From Cuneatibacter sp. NSJ-177 (GTDB lineage: Bacteria; Bacillota; Clostridia; Lachnospirales; Lachnospiraceae): a stretch of 64,000 nt of DNA. Below the pieces are notes generated by a model that searched no databases, was not told the origin of the DNA, and was given only the letters and a program-made list of their open reading frames with translations. Shown piece after piece: positions 1-8,937 of this stretch. The position numbers and the translations under genes were made by a program. The DNA lies in contig NZ_JALIFO010000016.1 in NCBI RefSeq assembly GCF_022867805.1, positions 62,001 to 126,000 of the forward strand. The letters are read 5' to 3'. Every line of letters starts with the position of its first letter. The stretch's first letter is position 1.

Positions 1-1
1 G

Positions 2-346
2 GGCACTTACCTGAACGGAATCGTGCTGGACTATTTTATCTTTGGTTCCACCATCAAGAGGCGGGTGTGCATTCTTTCCCGGAAACAGGAGGAGATCCTG
101 AATTTTATTCTGAACCGGCTGCACAGCGGAGCCACGGTCTATGAGGCCATCGGTGCTTACGATCGCCGGATTCAGCAAGAGATCGTGGCCATCGTGGACA
201 AGTCCGAATATCACCAGCTGATGAATTATCTGTCGCAGGCGGACCCGGATGCCTTTGTCACGGTCTACCATGTGAACCACATCATCTATAAACCCAAGCC
301 GCACCCGGCCAAGCCCCCGAAAGGGCGGAGGAAACCGCTTGCATGA
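2..346 (+). CDS. YitT/DUF2179-type membrane protein, C-terminal part
   Basis: The reading frame is open from the window edge, so the 5' part lies outside. The visible part starts in GTYLNGIVLDYFIFG, the end of the membrane domain, followed by about 90 residues resembling the soluble DUF2179 domain of YitT-family proteins (alternating strands and helices, RKQEEILNFIL, DPDAFVTVYHV). It ends in a basic, proline-rich tail. YitT proteins are integral membrane proteins of poorly known function. The internal GTG at position 23 is not a credible start because the frame continues upstream. Confidence 0.7.
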   Translation, partial: GTYLNGIVLDYFIFGSTIKRRVCILSRKQEEILNFILNRLHSGATVYEAIGAYDRRIQQEIVAIVDKSEYHQLMNYLSQADPDAFVTVYHVNHIIYKPKPHPAKPPKGRRKPLA

Positions 347-390
347 ACCAGTTTTCTCCGCTATAATAAACACATGTAAAAATATTTTTA
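339..390 (+). promoter_or_regulatory. Promoter of the GntR regulator with candidate operator palindrome
   Basis: A -35 TTGCAT (339-344) and a perfect -10 TATAAT (362-367) are separated by 17 bp. The predicted start (about 374) is followed at once by the perfect 14-bp palindrome TAAAAATATTTTTA (377-390). That position fits an autoregulatory operator for the GntR protein encoded 60 bp downstream, but the palindrome is pure A/T and could be chance. Confidence 0.55.
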
Positions 391-451
391 TGTATCGATT
401 ACAGTGGAAGCCTATGACAAAAACCTCATCCTACACAGAAAGGGATCGATT

Positions 452-1072
452 ATGAGCGACCTGACGGAACAAGTTTATCAGAAATTCAAACAGGATTTAA
501 TGGACGATAAATATCCACTGAACGAGCTGATTATCGAACAGACACTGGTGGATCGATATGGCGCCAGCAGAACTCCTGTGCGGGACGCCGCCACCCGGCT
601 GGTCCATGAGGGATATTTGAAAAAGTATCCGAAAAAGGGGTATACCATCCGCTGCAACAATGAGAAGGAAATCAAAGAAATGGTGGAATGCCGGTGTATC
701 CTGGAATGTGGAATCATTGACCGGATCGCTGAAAATGCTTCGGATGAGGAAATCCGGGGATTGCTGGACTACATGAAACACAAAGAGAATTTTCCCGGAA
801 CACTTATCAAGCGGAGTCTGGCCTTCCATCTGAACATGGCCCGGCTGACCGGAAATGATCATCTCTATCAGATGCTGGAGAATCTGCTGTTCATGCTGAT
901 CCGCCCCTCGGCCGTCAGTCAGCGGCTGACCCTCCGCGATTACGAATCCAAGGCCAGTGCGCAAAATTACAGTGATTCGGAACATGAGGAAATCGTAGCC
1001 GCTCTGCTGGAACGGGATGCCGAGAAGGCAAAGAAGATTCTCTTGCAGGATATCACCCGGATATTGCAGTGA
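452..1072 (+). CDS. GntR-family transcriptional regulator (FCD/FadR-like)
   Basis: About 206 residues. Residues 1-70 form a winged-helix GntR domain (LTEQVYQKFKQDLMDDKY, then SRTPVRDAATRLVHEGYLKKYPKKGYTI, the family's recognition-helix and wing pattern). The rest is an all-helical effector domain like FCD (ECRCILECGIIDRIAENAS, ending HEEIVAALLERDAEKAKKIL). FCD regulators usually sense small organic acids. The start at 452 is preferred over one 48 nt upstream because AAAGGG lies 7 nt before it. It converges on the catabolic operon ending at 1167 and shares its terminator, so it may control that operon; this is inference from position only. Confidence 0.88.
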   Translation: MSDLTEQVYQKFKQDLMDDKYPLNELIIEQTLVDRYGASRTPVRDAATRLVHEGYLKKYPKKGYTIRCNNEKEIKEMVECRCILECGIIDRIAENASDEEIRGLLDYMKHKENFPGTLIKRSLAFHLNMARLTGNDHLYQMLENLLFMLIRPSAVSQRLTLRDYESKASAQNYSDSEHEEIVAALLERDAEKAKKILLQDITRILQ

Positions 1073-1087
1073 TTGGCACTCCACATG

Positions 1088-1133
1088 AAAAGGCACGCGG
1101 GATCCCTTCTCAGAACCCCTGCGTGCCTTTTTT
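1088..1133. terminator. Bidirectional rho-independent terminator
   Basis: A strong hairpin has arms AAAAGGCACGC-GGG and CCC-CTGCGTGCCTTTT with a short loop, flanked by an A-run on one side and a T-run on the other. It sits between the convergent GntR gene and HisC-like gene and can stop transcription in both directions. Confidence 0.85.
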
Positions 1134-1166
1134 AAAAACAACCTTCACCGTCTTCTATTCCTTCTG

Positions 1167-2258
1167 CTATTTCTCCTCTTCTGCAATTTTCCGGCAAGCC
1201 TCCGCCAGCCGCCTGTTGTCTTCCTTCGTGCCGACAGTGATGCGGGGATATCGGAAATTTCCGCGGATGACGATGCCCTGGGCGGCCAGCCGGTCAGCCA
1301 GCTCAGCGGAAGGCATGTGGGCGTCCACAAAAAGGAAATTGGTCTGGGATGGGTAGACCTTCCAGCCCAGAGCCTCAAATTCCCGGCGGAGATAGCGGCG
1401 TCCCTCTGAAATGCCATCTCTCACCATCTGCAAATATTCCTGGTCGTCAAAAGCGGCGCAGGCTGCTTCGACGGCTGGCGTCGCCACCGCAAAGGATGTG
1501 ACAGTGGAATTGATGCAGTCAGAGATCTCCCGGCGGGCGATGGAGTAACCGACCCGCATGGCTCCCAGTCCATAGATCTTGGAAAAGGTTCTCAGAATAA
1601 TCAGATTGTGATCTCTCACCAGGGGAAGCATGGTGCGGACCGAGGGATCGTCTGCAAATTCTATGTAAGCTTCATCCACAATCGCCACCACATGTTCCGG
1701 CAGCCGGCGGATGAATGCCTCCAGTTCGTCTCCGTTCACCGGGACCCCGGTGGGATTGTTGGGATTGCAGACCCATACCAGCTTCGTCCGGTCCGTGACC
1801 GCCTCGTACATCCGATCCAAATCCAACTCATAGGTATCCTCCGGGAGGTCCACCACCACAGGCGTCCCCTGGTTGAAGACCGCCTTATCCCGGTATTCGG
1901 AAAATGTAGGATTGGCAACCACAACCTCATCCCCCGGACACACAAAAATGCGGGAAATCACGCCCATGATGTCGGCGGAACCGTTGGCGATGGCCACCTC
2001 CTCGATAGTAAAGCCGTACCGGTCCGCCAGCTTCTGTTTCAGCTTCAAATTCACCGGGTCCGGGTAGCGGTGGGCCTGAACCGCCGCCTCCACAATGGCC
2101 TCCACCGCCTTAGGGGAAGGGCCGTAAGCATTCTCATTGGATCCCAGGGCCAGGATGTCTCCTGTACCGCTCTCTTTTTGGGTCTGCTCAATGGACCTAC
2201 CAAAGATATAAGTGGGCTTCGTATGGATCCCATATCCGATTAATGATTCAACTGACAT
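1167..2258 (-). CDS. HisC-like class I/II aminotransferase
   Basis: A PLP-dependent aminotransferase of 363 residues, the usual length for histidinol-phosphate aminotransferases. Visible landmarks are LGSNENAYGPSP near the N terminus, CNPNNPTG for cofactor and substrate binding, DEAYIEF, and RTFSKIYGLGAMRVGY, which holds the Schiff-base lysine. The start is chosen at MSVESLIGYG, preceded by AAAGGAG. It is the last gene of an operon with 2-oxoacid:ferredoxin oxidoreductase and CoA transferase. No histidine genes are nearby, so a catabolic role (amino acid to 2-oxoacid feeding the oxidoreductase) is more likely than histidine synthesis; the substrate cannot be read from sequence. Confidence 0.85.
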   Translation of the reverse strand: MSVESLIGYGIHTKPTYIFGRSIEQTQKESGTGDILALGSNENAYGPSPKAVEAIVEAAVQAHRYPDPVNLKLKQKLADRYGFTIEEVAIANGSADIMGVISRIFVCPGDEVVVANPTFSEYRDKAVFNQGTPVVVDLPEDTYELDLDRMYEAVTDRTKLVWVCNPNNPTGVPVNGDELEAFIRRLPEHVVAIVDEAYIEFADDPSVRTMLPLVRDHNLIILRTFSKIYGLGAMRVGYSIARREISDCINSTVTSFAVATPAVEAACAAFDDQEYLQMVRDGISEGRRYLRREFEALGWKVYPSQTNFLFVDAHMPSAELADRLAAQGIVIRGNFRYPRITVGTKEDNRRLAEACRKIAEEEK

Positions 2259-2305
2259 TTTTTCTCCTTTCCGGTCCCCCTTCCGCTGTATGGGGAACCG
2301 TAACA

Positions 2306-3619
2306 TCAATACATCCATCCTGCCTTTTTCGCCTTGAAGGTCAGCTCATCCCGGAAATCCGGATGGGCGATGGCAATCAGCCGCTTGGCCCGGTTTTCGA
2401 TGGTCTGATCCTGGAGATCCGCTACTCCGTACTCCGTGACAATATACTGCACGTCGGTACGCGGTGTGGTGACGGCGGAGCCAAGGGGCAGCGTCAGGTC
2501 AATCTTGGACCGCTCTTTTCCCTCATGATCCGTATAGGTGGAGAACATGGTGATATAGGACTGGCCTCCCTTGCTCATCTGAGCCCCGCGGACGAAATCC
2601 AGCTGGCCGCCGGTTCCCGTATACTGCCTGGTTCCGATGCTCTCCGCGCACACCTGTCCCGTCAGGTCCACCGCCAGGCAGGAATTGATGGACAGGGCAT
2701 TGTCATTTTGCGCGATCACATAGGGATTGTTCACCCACTCGAAGGACCGGGTCTCCATGATTTCCGGACAGTTTTGAAAGATCCAACGGTGCTTTTCCGT
2801 CAGACCGCTGAACACAAACACACTTTTTCCGGGAATCAGCTTTTTCTGGCTATTGTCCACAGCGCCGCAGCGAATCAAATCCACCATGGTCTCCGCAAAC
2901 ATTTCCGTGTGAATCCCCAGATGCTTTTTGTCCTTCAGATAAATGCCGACGGCAGTGGGAATTCCGCCGGTGCCAATCTGCAGACAGGCTCCATCCTTCA
3001 CCCGCTCCATGATATGTCCGGCCACAATCTTATCCTTTTCCGTGGGCGGCCGGTTTTCTTCTACCGGCATGGTAGCGTCCAGCTCCACAAGAGCCGTCAG
3101 TTCATCCACGTGGAGCATCGAACAGGGGCCTTGGATATAAGGAACATTCCGGTTCACATGGGCCAGAATCCGCTCGTAGGTGTGCTTGGTCTCCGGGATT
3201 CCCGTGGCGTTGGTTCCCAGGCTGACGTATCCATTTTCATCCGGCGGCGACACGTGCACCAGCGCGCAGTTTGGCTTCCAGTCCCGAAGGCGGGAGGCGA
3301 TCAGCCGGTTCAGATGAACCAGCTGCACGCCCACCTGAGAGCCCTGGGCGATGGCCTCCCTCTCCCCCCTGGAAAGGAAACAGGATACCTGATTCACTTT
3401 TCCATTGCACTCCGGCAGGGAAATCTTTAACGGTTTTGACATGACCACTGTGTACACGGTCACATTTTTAAAATCGTCCCGGTGTTCATAGAGGGCGTCC
3501 AGCACCTCATAGGTAGCGGCGTCGCCGTTTTGAACCACGATGCCGTCGCCGTCCTGAATGTAGGACAGCAGTCCTTCCATGGTTGTTTTCTTCTTCTCGT
3601 AAGTCTCCCGCCAGTTCAA
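2306..3619 (-). CDS. Acetyl-CoA hydrolase/transferase family CoA-transferase
   Basis: A 437-residue protein of the 4-hydroxybutyrate / butyryl-CoA:acetate CoA-transferase family. Recognisable blocks are NQVSCFLSRGEREAI, VHVSPPDENGYVSLG, QIGTGGIPTAVG, LGIHTEMFAETMVDLI, and the C-terminal VCAESIGTRQYTGTGGQ. It moves CoA between an acyl-CoA and a free acid such as acetate. Its start overlaps the oxidoreductase gamma subunit stop by 4 nt (ATGA), indicating translational coupling. In context it would release the organic acid from the acyl-CoA made by the oxidoreductase and conserve energy as acetyl-CoA. Confidence 0.88.
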   Translation of the reverse strand: MNWRETYEKKKTTMEGLLSYIQDGDGIVVQNGDAATYEVLDALYEHRDDFKNVTVYTVVMSKPLKISLPECNGKVNQVSCFLSRGEREAIAQGSQVGVQLVHLNRLIASRLRDWKPNCALVHVSPPDENGYVSLGTNATGIPETKHTYERILAHVNRNVPYIQGPCSMLHVDELTALVELDATMPVEENRPPTEKDKIVAGHIMERVKDGACLQIGTGGIPTAVGIYLKDKKHLGIHTEMFAETMVDLIRCGAVDNSQKKLIPGKSVFVFSGLTEKHRWIFQNCPEIMETRSFEWVNNPYVIAQNDNALSINSCLAVDLTGQVCAESIGTRQYTGTGGQLDFVRGAQMSKGGQSYITMFSTYTDHEGKERSKIDLTLPLGSAVTTPRTDVQYIVTEYGVADLQDQTIENRAKRLIAIAHPDFRDELTFKAKKAGWMY

Positions 3620-4182
3620 TTCTCTTTCCCCCTCTCCCCGTATCCTCTCTTTTTAGCCTCGGCAAATCCGGCTTTCAGGGCCGTCAGGTTCCATTTGAGG
3701 TAAGCTGGTTTTTCCGCCATCATCTTTTCTACAATCTTCCCGGCCTCCTCTTCCGTCGCCACATCCATGCAGCAGGTGAGAAAACCGAAGACCAGCGTGT
3801 TCATGACCTTTCGATCTCCCACCTGCCGGGCCAGCTCATCAAAGGGCACGGAAAGGACGGTGATATCCGGATGTTCCTTTGGATGGGAAATCAGGCTGGA
3901 ATTTAAGATCAGGATTCCGCCCTTTTTCACGGAGTCTCCAAATTTGTCATAGGAATCCTGGTTCAAAAGGACTTCGGCATCATAGGTTGCAGCAGCAAAA
4001 CTATAGATCGGCTCCCCACTTGTCATCACAGCGCACTGGGAAAAACCGCCGCGCTTGTTGGAGCCGTATTCCGGAAAAAAGCTGGCGTAGCCATCCTGCT
4101 CATTGATGGCATGAAGGAGCATCATGCCGACTACCTGCACGCCCTGGCCTCCGGAGCCGCGCAGAAAAAAACTTGTCTTCAT
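3616..4182 (-). CDS. 2-oxoacid:ferredoxin oxidoreductase, gamma subunit
   Basis: A 188-residue protein with the gamma-subunit pattern: FLRGSGGQGVQVVGMMLLHA at the N terminus, YGSNKRGGFSQCAVMTS (the usual YGxExRGG block), then VLLNQDSYDKFGDSVKKGGILILNSSLI. It belongs to the four-subunit keto-acid oxidoreductases that split a 2-oxoacid to acyl-CoA, CO2 and reduced ferredoxin. It lies between the beta subunit and the CoA-transferase in one operon. Confidence 0.92.
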   Translation of the reverse strand: MKTSFFLRGSGGQGVQVVGMMLLHAINEQDGYASFFPEYGSNKRGGFSQCAVMTSGEPIYSFAAATYDAEVLLNQDSYDKFGDSVKKGGILILNSSLISHPKEHPDITVLSVPFDELARQVGDRKVMNTLVFGFLTCCMDVATEEEAGKIVEKMMAEKPAYLKWNLTALKAGFAEAKKRGYGERGKEN

Positions 4183-4198
4183 ATCCTACCATCCTCTC

Positions 4199-4936
4199 TT
4201 AACATATGGATTTGAATACGCCCAGAGGGAATGTCCGCGTCACCACATCCCGGACATGATCGCAGGCCTGCTGCGGCTTCATGTGCCAGTTGGTCGGACA
4301 GGCGGACAGAATTTCGATGAAACTGTAGCCGCCGCCCTGTTCCTGGATTTGCAATGCCTGTTTCAGCAAGCGTTTGAATTCCAAGATGTGCTTTGGATCA
4401 TACAAAGCCACACGGGCCACCAGCTTCGGAGCATCCAGGGTGGCGATGATTTCCGCCATGCGCAGGGGATAACCTCTCTCCTCCGGATTGCGTCCCTGCT
4501 TGCAGGTGGGCGTTTTCATTCCCACCAGGGTGGTGGGAGCCATCTGACCTCCGGTCATGCCAAAGTTCAGATTATTCAGCATCAAAACCGTGAAGTTTTC
4601 ACCGCGGTTGGCGGCGGTCACGGTCTCCATCAGGCCGATCCCGGCGCAGTCGCCATCCCCCTGGAAGGCAAGCAGCGGGGTTCCCGGCTGACAGCGCTTA
4701 AATCCTGTGGCTGTGGCCGCCAGTCTGCCGTGCTGGGATCCAAATTTAGGAAACCGGTCCAAATCCGGCAGATTATTGAAGCATCCCACGCCGTCGCACA
4801 GGACGAGGCGATCGAGAAGCTTTAGCTCCGTGGCTGCTTCGCAGGTGAGTTTCATGACATTGCCGTAGGAGCATCCGGGGCAAAAGCTGTTGGGCATGTC
4901 GCCCTGCCCCGCGCTTCTTCCATAAATTTCTTCCAC
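4199..4936 (-). CDS. 2-oxoacid:ferredoxin oxidoreductase, beta (TPP) subunit
   Basis: A 245-residue thiamine-diphosphate-binding subunit. FCPGCSYGN opens the domain and the cofactor motif is GDGDCAGIGLMETVTAANR followed by LNNLNFGMTGGQMAPTT. With the alpha subunit it forms the catalytic centre. The spacing to alpha is only 2 nt. The family includes 2-oxoglutarate, branched-chain and indolepyruvate oxidoreductases, and the true substrate is not evident. Confidence 0.92.
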   Translation of the reverse strand: MEEIYGRSAGQGDMPNSFCPGCSYGNVMKLTCEAATELKLLDRLVLCDGVGCFNNLPDLDRFPKFGSQHGRLAATATGFKRCQPGTPLLAFQGDGDCAGIGLMETVTAANRGENFTVLMLNNLNFGMTGGQMAPTTLVGMKTPTCKQGRNPEERGYPLRMAEIIATLDAPKLVARVALYDPKHILEFKRLLKQALQIQEQGGGYSFIEILSACPTNWHMKPQQACDHVRDVVTRTFPLGVFKSIC

Positions 4937-4938
4937 TG

Positions 4939-6042
4939 CTATTCCACCTCCCTCATCAAAGCGGACATTTGTTCCTCAATGACTGACGCATAGGGAATCC
5001 CGTGAATTCTGTGATAGCTCTTCACAGGGATTTCCGGATGAACCGCCGCCTTGACATCGTAATAGAATTGGGCCGGCACCGCCATCTCCACGCACAGCAC
5101 GCCTTTGACCTGCCTGGGATTCAAAGCGGCCAGTTGCTTTTTGGGGAAGGGATAAAGAGTCTGCGGCCGGAACAAACCGGCTCGGATCCCCCGATTCCGC
5201 AGTAAATCCACCGCGTCGTGGGCAAATCTCGCCGGACTTCCCCAGGCTGCGATAACAAACTCTGCATCCTCCAAACGGTAGGTCTCAAAGCGAACCTCCT
5301 GCTCCTCCCAGGTCCGGTACATGGCTTCATTTTGCTGGTAGTTATACTCGATATTGGCCTGGGCATCGAATCCTTCTCTGGGGAAGGGACCCCAGCGGGG
5401 AGTTGCCGAGACCTCTCTCAGCTCCCCTTTTTGCCTGGCTCTGTCGATGACAAAAGGGTACTCGTGCATATGTTCCGGCAATTTTCGAAACTCCGGCATC
5501 CGGATTCCCGCCTCCGCCATCTGGGCGATCATGGCATCGGCCAGCACGATCACCGGCGTCCGGTACTGCAACATGATCTGGGGAGCCTCGTAGATCATAT
5601 CCACCGCTTCCTGCATGGAACCAGGGCCAAAGACAAAGGCGTGCATGCCGCCGTTTCCCAGAGAACCGGTGGACACCTCGTAGCAGTCCTGGGTTCCGGG
5701 CAGACTCCCGGCTTCGGCGCCGGTCCGGTTGACGAACACGATCAGCGCGGGGATCCGGCCTCCTCCCATGGCGCTCAATCCCTCTCCCATCAGCGCAAAA
5801 CCGGGGCCGGAGGTCGCGGTCACGGCCAGACGGCCGGCAAAGGCGGCCCCCATCAGCATACAGGGGATTTCCACCTCAGCGGACCCTTGAAGAAAGACGC
5901 CTCCTGCTTCCGGCATCCGGTCGCTCATATACTCCAAGAAGGGACTGGCCGGCGTAATCGGATAGCCGCCGAAGAACCGAAAACCGGCCCGGACCGCCGC
6001 CTCCGCCATGGCATGGTTTCCCTTCCACACACTCTTTTCCAT
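4939..6042 (-). CDS. 2-oxoacid:ferredoxin oxidoreductase, alpha subunit
   Basis: A 367-residue alpha subunit. It begins with the family signature GNHAMAEAAVRAGFRFFGGY and PITPASPFLEYM (pyrimidine-binding domain), followed by TATSGPGFALMGEGLSA and a C-terminal transketolase-like domain (FRPQTLYPFPKKQL). The start at 6042 follows GTAGGAGG with proper spacing; a longer frame would overlap the ferredoxin subunit gene and lacks support. Gene order in the operon is delta-alpha-beta-gamma. Confidence 0.92.
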   Translation of the reverse strand: MEKSVWKGNHAMAEAAVRAGFRFFGGYPITPASPFLEYMSDRMPEAGGVFLQGSAEVEIPCMLMGAAFAGRLAVTATSGPGFALMGEGLSAMGGGRIPALIVFVNRTGAEAGSLPGTQDCYEVSTGSLGNGGMHAFVFGPGSMQEAVDMIYEAPQIMLQYRTPVIVLADAMIAQMAEAGIRMPEFRKLPEHMHEYPFVIDRARQKGELREVSATPRWGPFPREGFDAQANIEYNYQQNEAMYRTWEEQEVRFETYRLEDAEFVIAAWGSPARFAHDAVDLLRNRGIRAGLFRPQTLYPFPKKQLAALNPRQVKGVLCVEMAVPAQFYYDVKAAVHPEIPVKSYHRIHGIPYASVIEEQMSALMREVE

Positions 6043-6053
6043 TGATTTTCCTC

Positions 6054-6254
6054 CTACCGGTAGACGCGAATGGCTGCGTCCGGACACATAATCCCGCACA
6101 GACGGCATCCACTGCATGTTTCTTCTTCCACCTGTTCCACAAAAAAGCCTGTTTCCCCGGCCTCTTCGCTCCACCGGATTAAATGCTTCGGGCAGACCCC
6201 GATACATAGGCCGCAGCTTTTGCAGTACCGGCGGTCAATCTCAATCTTGGCCAT
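6054..6254 (-). CDS. 2-oxoacid:ferredoxin oxidoreductase, delta (2x[4Fe-4S] ferredoxin) subunit
   Basis: A 66-residue ferredoxin-like subunit with two cluster motifs, CKSCGLCIGVCP and CSGCRLCGIMCP, which pass electrons from the TPP centre to external ferredoxin. The start MAKIEIDRRYC is chosen because AAAGGAGAG precedes it. It is the first gene of the four-subunit set. Confidence 0.93.
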   Translation of the reverse strand: MAKIEIDRRYCKSCGLCIGVCPKHLIRWSEEAGETGFFVEQVEEETCSGCRLCGIMCPDAAIRVYR

Positions 6255-6295
6255 TTTTTCTCTCCTTTTCCGCCTGAATTGTCTGACTTTTGCTT

Positions 6296-7546
6296 TCATC
6301 CTGTTTCAGCCTGAATCGTCTGGCTTTTGTTTTCATCCTGCCGCAGGGCAATCAGATAAAAGACTACCGCCGCCCCAATCAATCCGGCCAGCAAACCAAA
6401 TCCCAACCCATAGGAACCGGTGGCGTCATAGAGAAAGCCCAGCAAAGGCACGGAAAAATTGCAGCCGATGCAGGAGGCAATGGTCACCGCAGGGTAAATG
6501 GAATCATAGTTGGCCGCGCCGAACGCCTGCTTGGTGGCTATAGCGGGCAAAACGGTCACCAGCGCCGCGGTAAGGCCGAACAGCGCTGCTCCGATCAGTC
6601 GGACGGATAAGGCAGCGCTTGCCATGAGAATCAAAAGGCCGCCGATACAGATCGACGCAGTCGACAGCATGGCCGGTTTCAGGCCAAAACGGTCGATCAC
6701 CACTCCCAGAAGCACCTTGCCAATCATCATAGCAAACATCAGTATGGACAAAATCATTCCCGCGCTGGCATAGGACAGTCCGCTGTTTAAATTAAAGCCG
6801 GACATGTGCTGCACGATGGCATTGTATCCGCCCATAAAAAGGACCGCCAGGAACAAAGCGCCGAAGCGGGCTCTGCGGTTTTTCTGCCGGAAAAACTCCC
6901 CTGTAGGAATCCGGATATCCACCGCCCTTTTCCCCGCCTCTTTCTCTGCTCCATAGGGCAGCAGCCCCTTCTCCTCCGGCTTCAGCCGCAGCACGAAAAG
7001 GGTGAAGGGCAGAACGACAGCTGCTCCGATCACTCCCACGGCCAGGTAGGCCTGCCGCCATCCGAAGTGCTCCATGATGGCGCTGATAACAGGATTTAAA
7101 ATGGTTCCCCCGACTCCGGAGAAGGCCATGACGACTCCCATGGCCATCCCCTCTTTTTTTCGGAACCAGTTGCTGATAATGATGGGCGCGACGGGTACGC
7201 CGCAGTACGGCATGGCAAATCCGATCACCGCACCGCTGACATACCAGAGAAACACATGGTGATAACAGGCCATGGCTCCGAAGGCTGTGCAGATGGCAAG
7301 CGCCGAAAGGCTGGCCACCACGGACAACCGGAAGCGGGCCAGTACCCGGCTGACAAGCAGAACGGACAAGACATTCGTCACTCCCTGCACGGTCATATAG
7401 AGGGAAAGGCTTCCCACCCCGACCCCCAACTCCTCCGAGACCGGCGTCAGAAAGATACCGGCGCAGCTGTTTACAATGCCAAGCCCGACAAAGGTCATGG
7501 CGCAGCATCCCGCCAGCATCCGCCAGGCTGGGTGCATTTTCTTCAT
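6296..7546 (-). CDS. MFS transporter
   Basis: A 416-residue membrane protein with about 12 hydrophobic segments and the MFS loop signature (IISNWFRKKEGMAMGVVMAFSGVGG between helices 4 and 5, FGWRQAYLAVGVIG). It resembles the monocarboxylate / oxalate-formate antiporter branch. Lying inside the oxidoreductase operon, it probably carries the substrate or the organic-acid product; direction and ligand are unknown. Confidence 0.85.
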   Translation of the reverse strand: MKKMHPAWRMLAGCCAMTFVGLGIVNSCAGIFLTPVSEELGVGVGSLSLYMTVQGVTNVLSVLLVSRVLARFRLSVVASLSALAICTAFGAMACYHHVFLWYVSGAVIGFAMPYCGVPVAPIIISNWFRKKEGMAMGVVMAFSGVGGTILNPVISAIMEHFGWRQAYLAVGVIGAAVVLPFTLFVLRLKPEEKGLLPYGAEKEAGKRAVDIRIPTGEFFRQKNRRARFGALFLAVLFMGGYNAIVQHMSGFNLNSGLSYASAGMILSILMFAMMIGKVLLGVVIDRFGLKPAMLSTASICIGGLLILMASAALSVRLIGAALFGLTAALVTVLPAIATKQAFGAANYDSIYPAVTIASCIGCNFSVPLLGFLYDATGSYGLGFGLLAGLIGAAVVFYLIALRQDENKSQTIQAETG

Positions 7547-7558
7547 GCCGCCTCTCCT

Positions 7559-8803
7559 TTACTTTCCAAAATCGGGCTCTCTGCCAATCTCCGCAATGAT
7601 CTCCCGGATTGCCTGGAAGAGAACGTCAAAGTCCTTTTTGTTGTTAAAGTAGTGGCAGGACACCCGGAAACCGCCCATCCAGTTGGTGAACCGCAGGGAG
7701 ATGAAGATCTTTCTTTCCAGCAGACGGTTCATAACCAGCCGTTCCGTCTCCAAATCCTGGTACAGACGTCCGACCACGATGGCGGACAGATGCTCCGGCT
7801 CGTCGTGGGTGATCAGGGTTCCTCCCACCGACCGGAAGCCGTCGATACACAGGCGGACGTTCTCCATCACCTTCTTTTCCACGTTTTCAATACCCAGCTC
7901 GTTGATCAGCCCCAAGGTCTCTCCCAGGGCCACAGCGCCGGGGTAATTGGCGGTGCCGCCGGTCTCGTACAGCTTCGCGGTTCTCTCAAACACCCAGTCA
8001 TTGACCGCCAGGGCAGCCGGATTTTCCCAGCGGGAAGGCTGACCGGGAGCCGGTTTTACGGTGTTTGCATATCCCCAATATACTGGATCCACTTTTTTCT
8101 GGGTTTCCTTATTAATGTACAAAACCCCCGCGCCAAAGGGAGAATTCAGCCACTTGTGGCAGCCGGACGCCATGAAATCCACATGAATTTCCTTGGTGTC
8201 GATCTTCATGGTGCCGAACTGCTGCACCATATCCACCACCAGGAAGATACCTTTTTCCTTACAGAAATCGCCGATGGATTTCAGATCCATCTTCCAGCCG
8301 GTGCTCCATTCCACGGAAGACAAAACGATTGCCTTGGTATGCTCGTCGCACACCGCGGCAAAATCCTCCACCTCAAAACGGTAGTCCTCCTTAACCACCT
8401 CGCGGATTTCAATTTCCTTTTTCCGGCGGACCGCACACCAGGGAAGGGCTACCTGAATAAACTCGCAGTTGGTGGTTACGATATTGTCACCGGGTTCCAG
8501 AGGAATGGAGGTGGCGGCAATATTCAGGCCATGGGAGGTATTTTCCACCAGGGCAATCTCCTCGATATCTGCGTTCAGGAGCTTTGCCGCTTCCTGATAT
8601 GCCTTGGCCCGCTTGGCATCCAGGCCGCCATGATGCAGGCCGGAGCTCTCCTCGTCATTGCGGGCGGCATATTCCGCGTAATCCTGGACGGCCCGGACCA
8701 CTCGTCTCGGCGCGATCCCTACACAGGCCGCATCCAAAAAGGTCTTATCGGCCGATGCCAACCACGGATACTCTTCTTCTCTCACTTTTTCCCAATCAAT
8801 CAT
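7559..8803 (-). CDS. Class V aminotransferase / cysteine-desulfurase-fold PLP enzyme
   Basis: A 414-residue fold-type I PLP protein. FLDAACVGIAPRRV resembles the N-terminal block of isopenicillin-N-epimerase-like proteins, VVDMVQQFG contains the cofactor aspartate, and ASGCHKWLNSPFG carries the PLP lysine. The start MIDWEKV follows AAAAAGGAGAAG. Relatives include cysteine desulfurases, cysteine lyases and kynureninase-like hydrolases. RidA is the next gene upstream, which suggests that this enzyme or the other aminotransferase releases a reactive enamine/imine. The exact reaction is unknown. Confidence 0.8.
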   Translation of the reverse strand: MIDWEKVREEEYPWLASADKTFLDAACVGIAPRRVVRAVQDYAEYAARNDEESSGLHHGGLDAKRAKAYQEAAKLLNADIEEIALVENTSHGLNIAATSIPLEPGDNIVTTNCEFIQVALPWCAVRRKKEIEIREVVKEDYRFEVEDFAAVCDEHTKAIVLSSVEWSTGWKMDLKSIGDFCKEKGIFLVVDMVQQFGTMKIDTKEIHVDFMASGCHKWLNSPFGAGVLYINKETQKKVDPVYWGYANTVKPAPGQPSRWENPAALAVNDWVFERTAKLYETGGTANYPGAVALGETLGLINELGIENVEKKVMENVRLCIDGFRSVGGTLITHDEPEHLSAIVVGRLYQDLETERLVMNRLLERKIFISLRFTNWMGGFRVSCHYFNNKKDFDVLFQAIREIIAEIGREPDFGK

Positions 8804-8937
8804 TTCTCTTCTCCTTTTTATAAAAACTTGTTTCCATTCACGGTCCATAAAAAGCACGCGCCATGAAGGCTACCAATGTCTTATTTATCTTGACCATTTC
8901 CCGTTACTTCGTCTCGTTTTGCGGCAATGATTTCGTC

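Noticed and set aside
1167-2258. Histidine biosynthesis role for the HisC-like gene
   Set aside because: No other his genes nearby and it is the tail of a catabolic operon; family membership alone does not show the substrate.
2243-3430. Long plus-strand open frame of 395 codons opposite the CoA-transferase gene
   Set aside because: It is antisense to a clear enzyme gene, has no ribosome site or family motif, and has composition typical of a shadow frame in GC-rich DNA.
7256-8866. Plus-strand open frame of 536 codons opposite the class V PLP gene
   Set aside because: Complement of a well-supported gene; the translation is His/Gln/Arg-rich with no recognisable domain.
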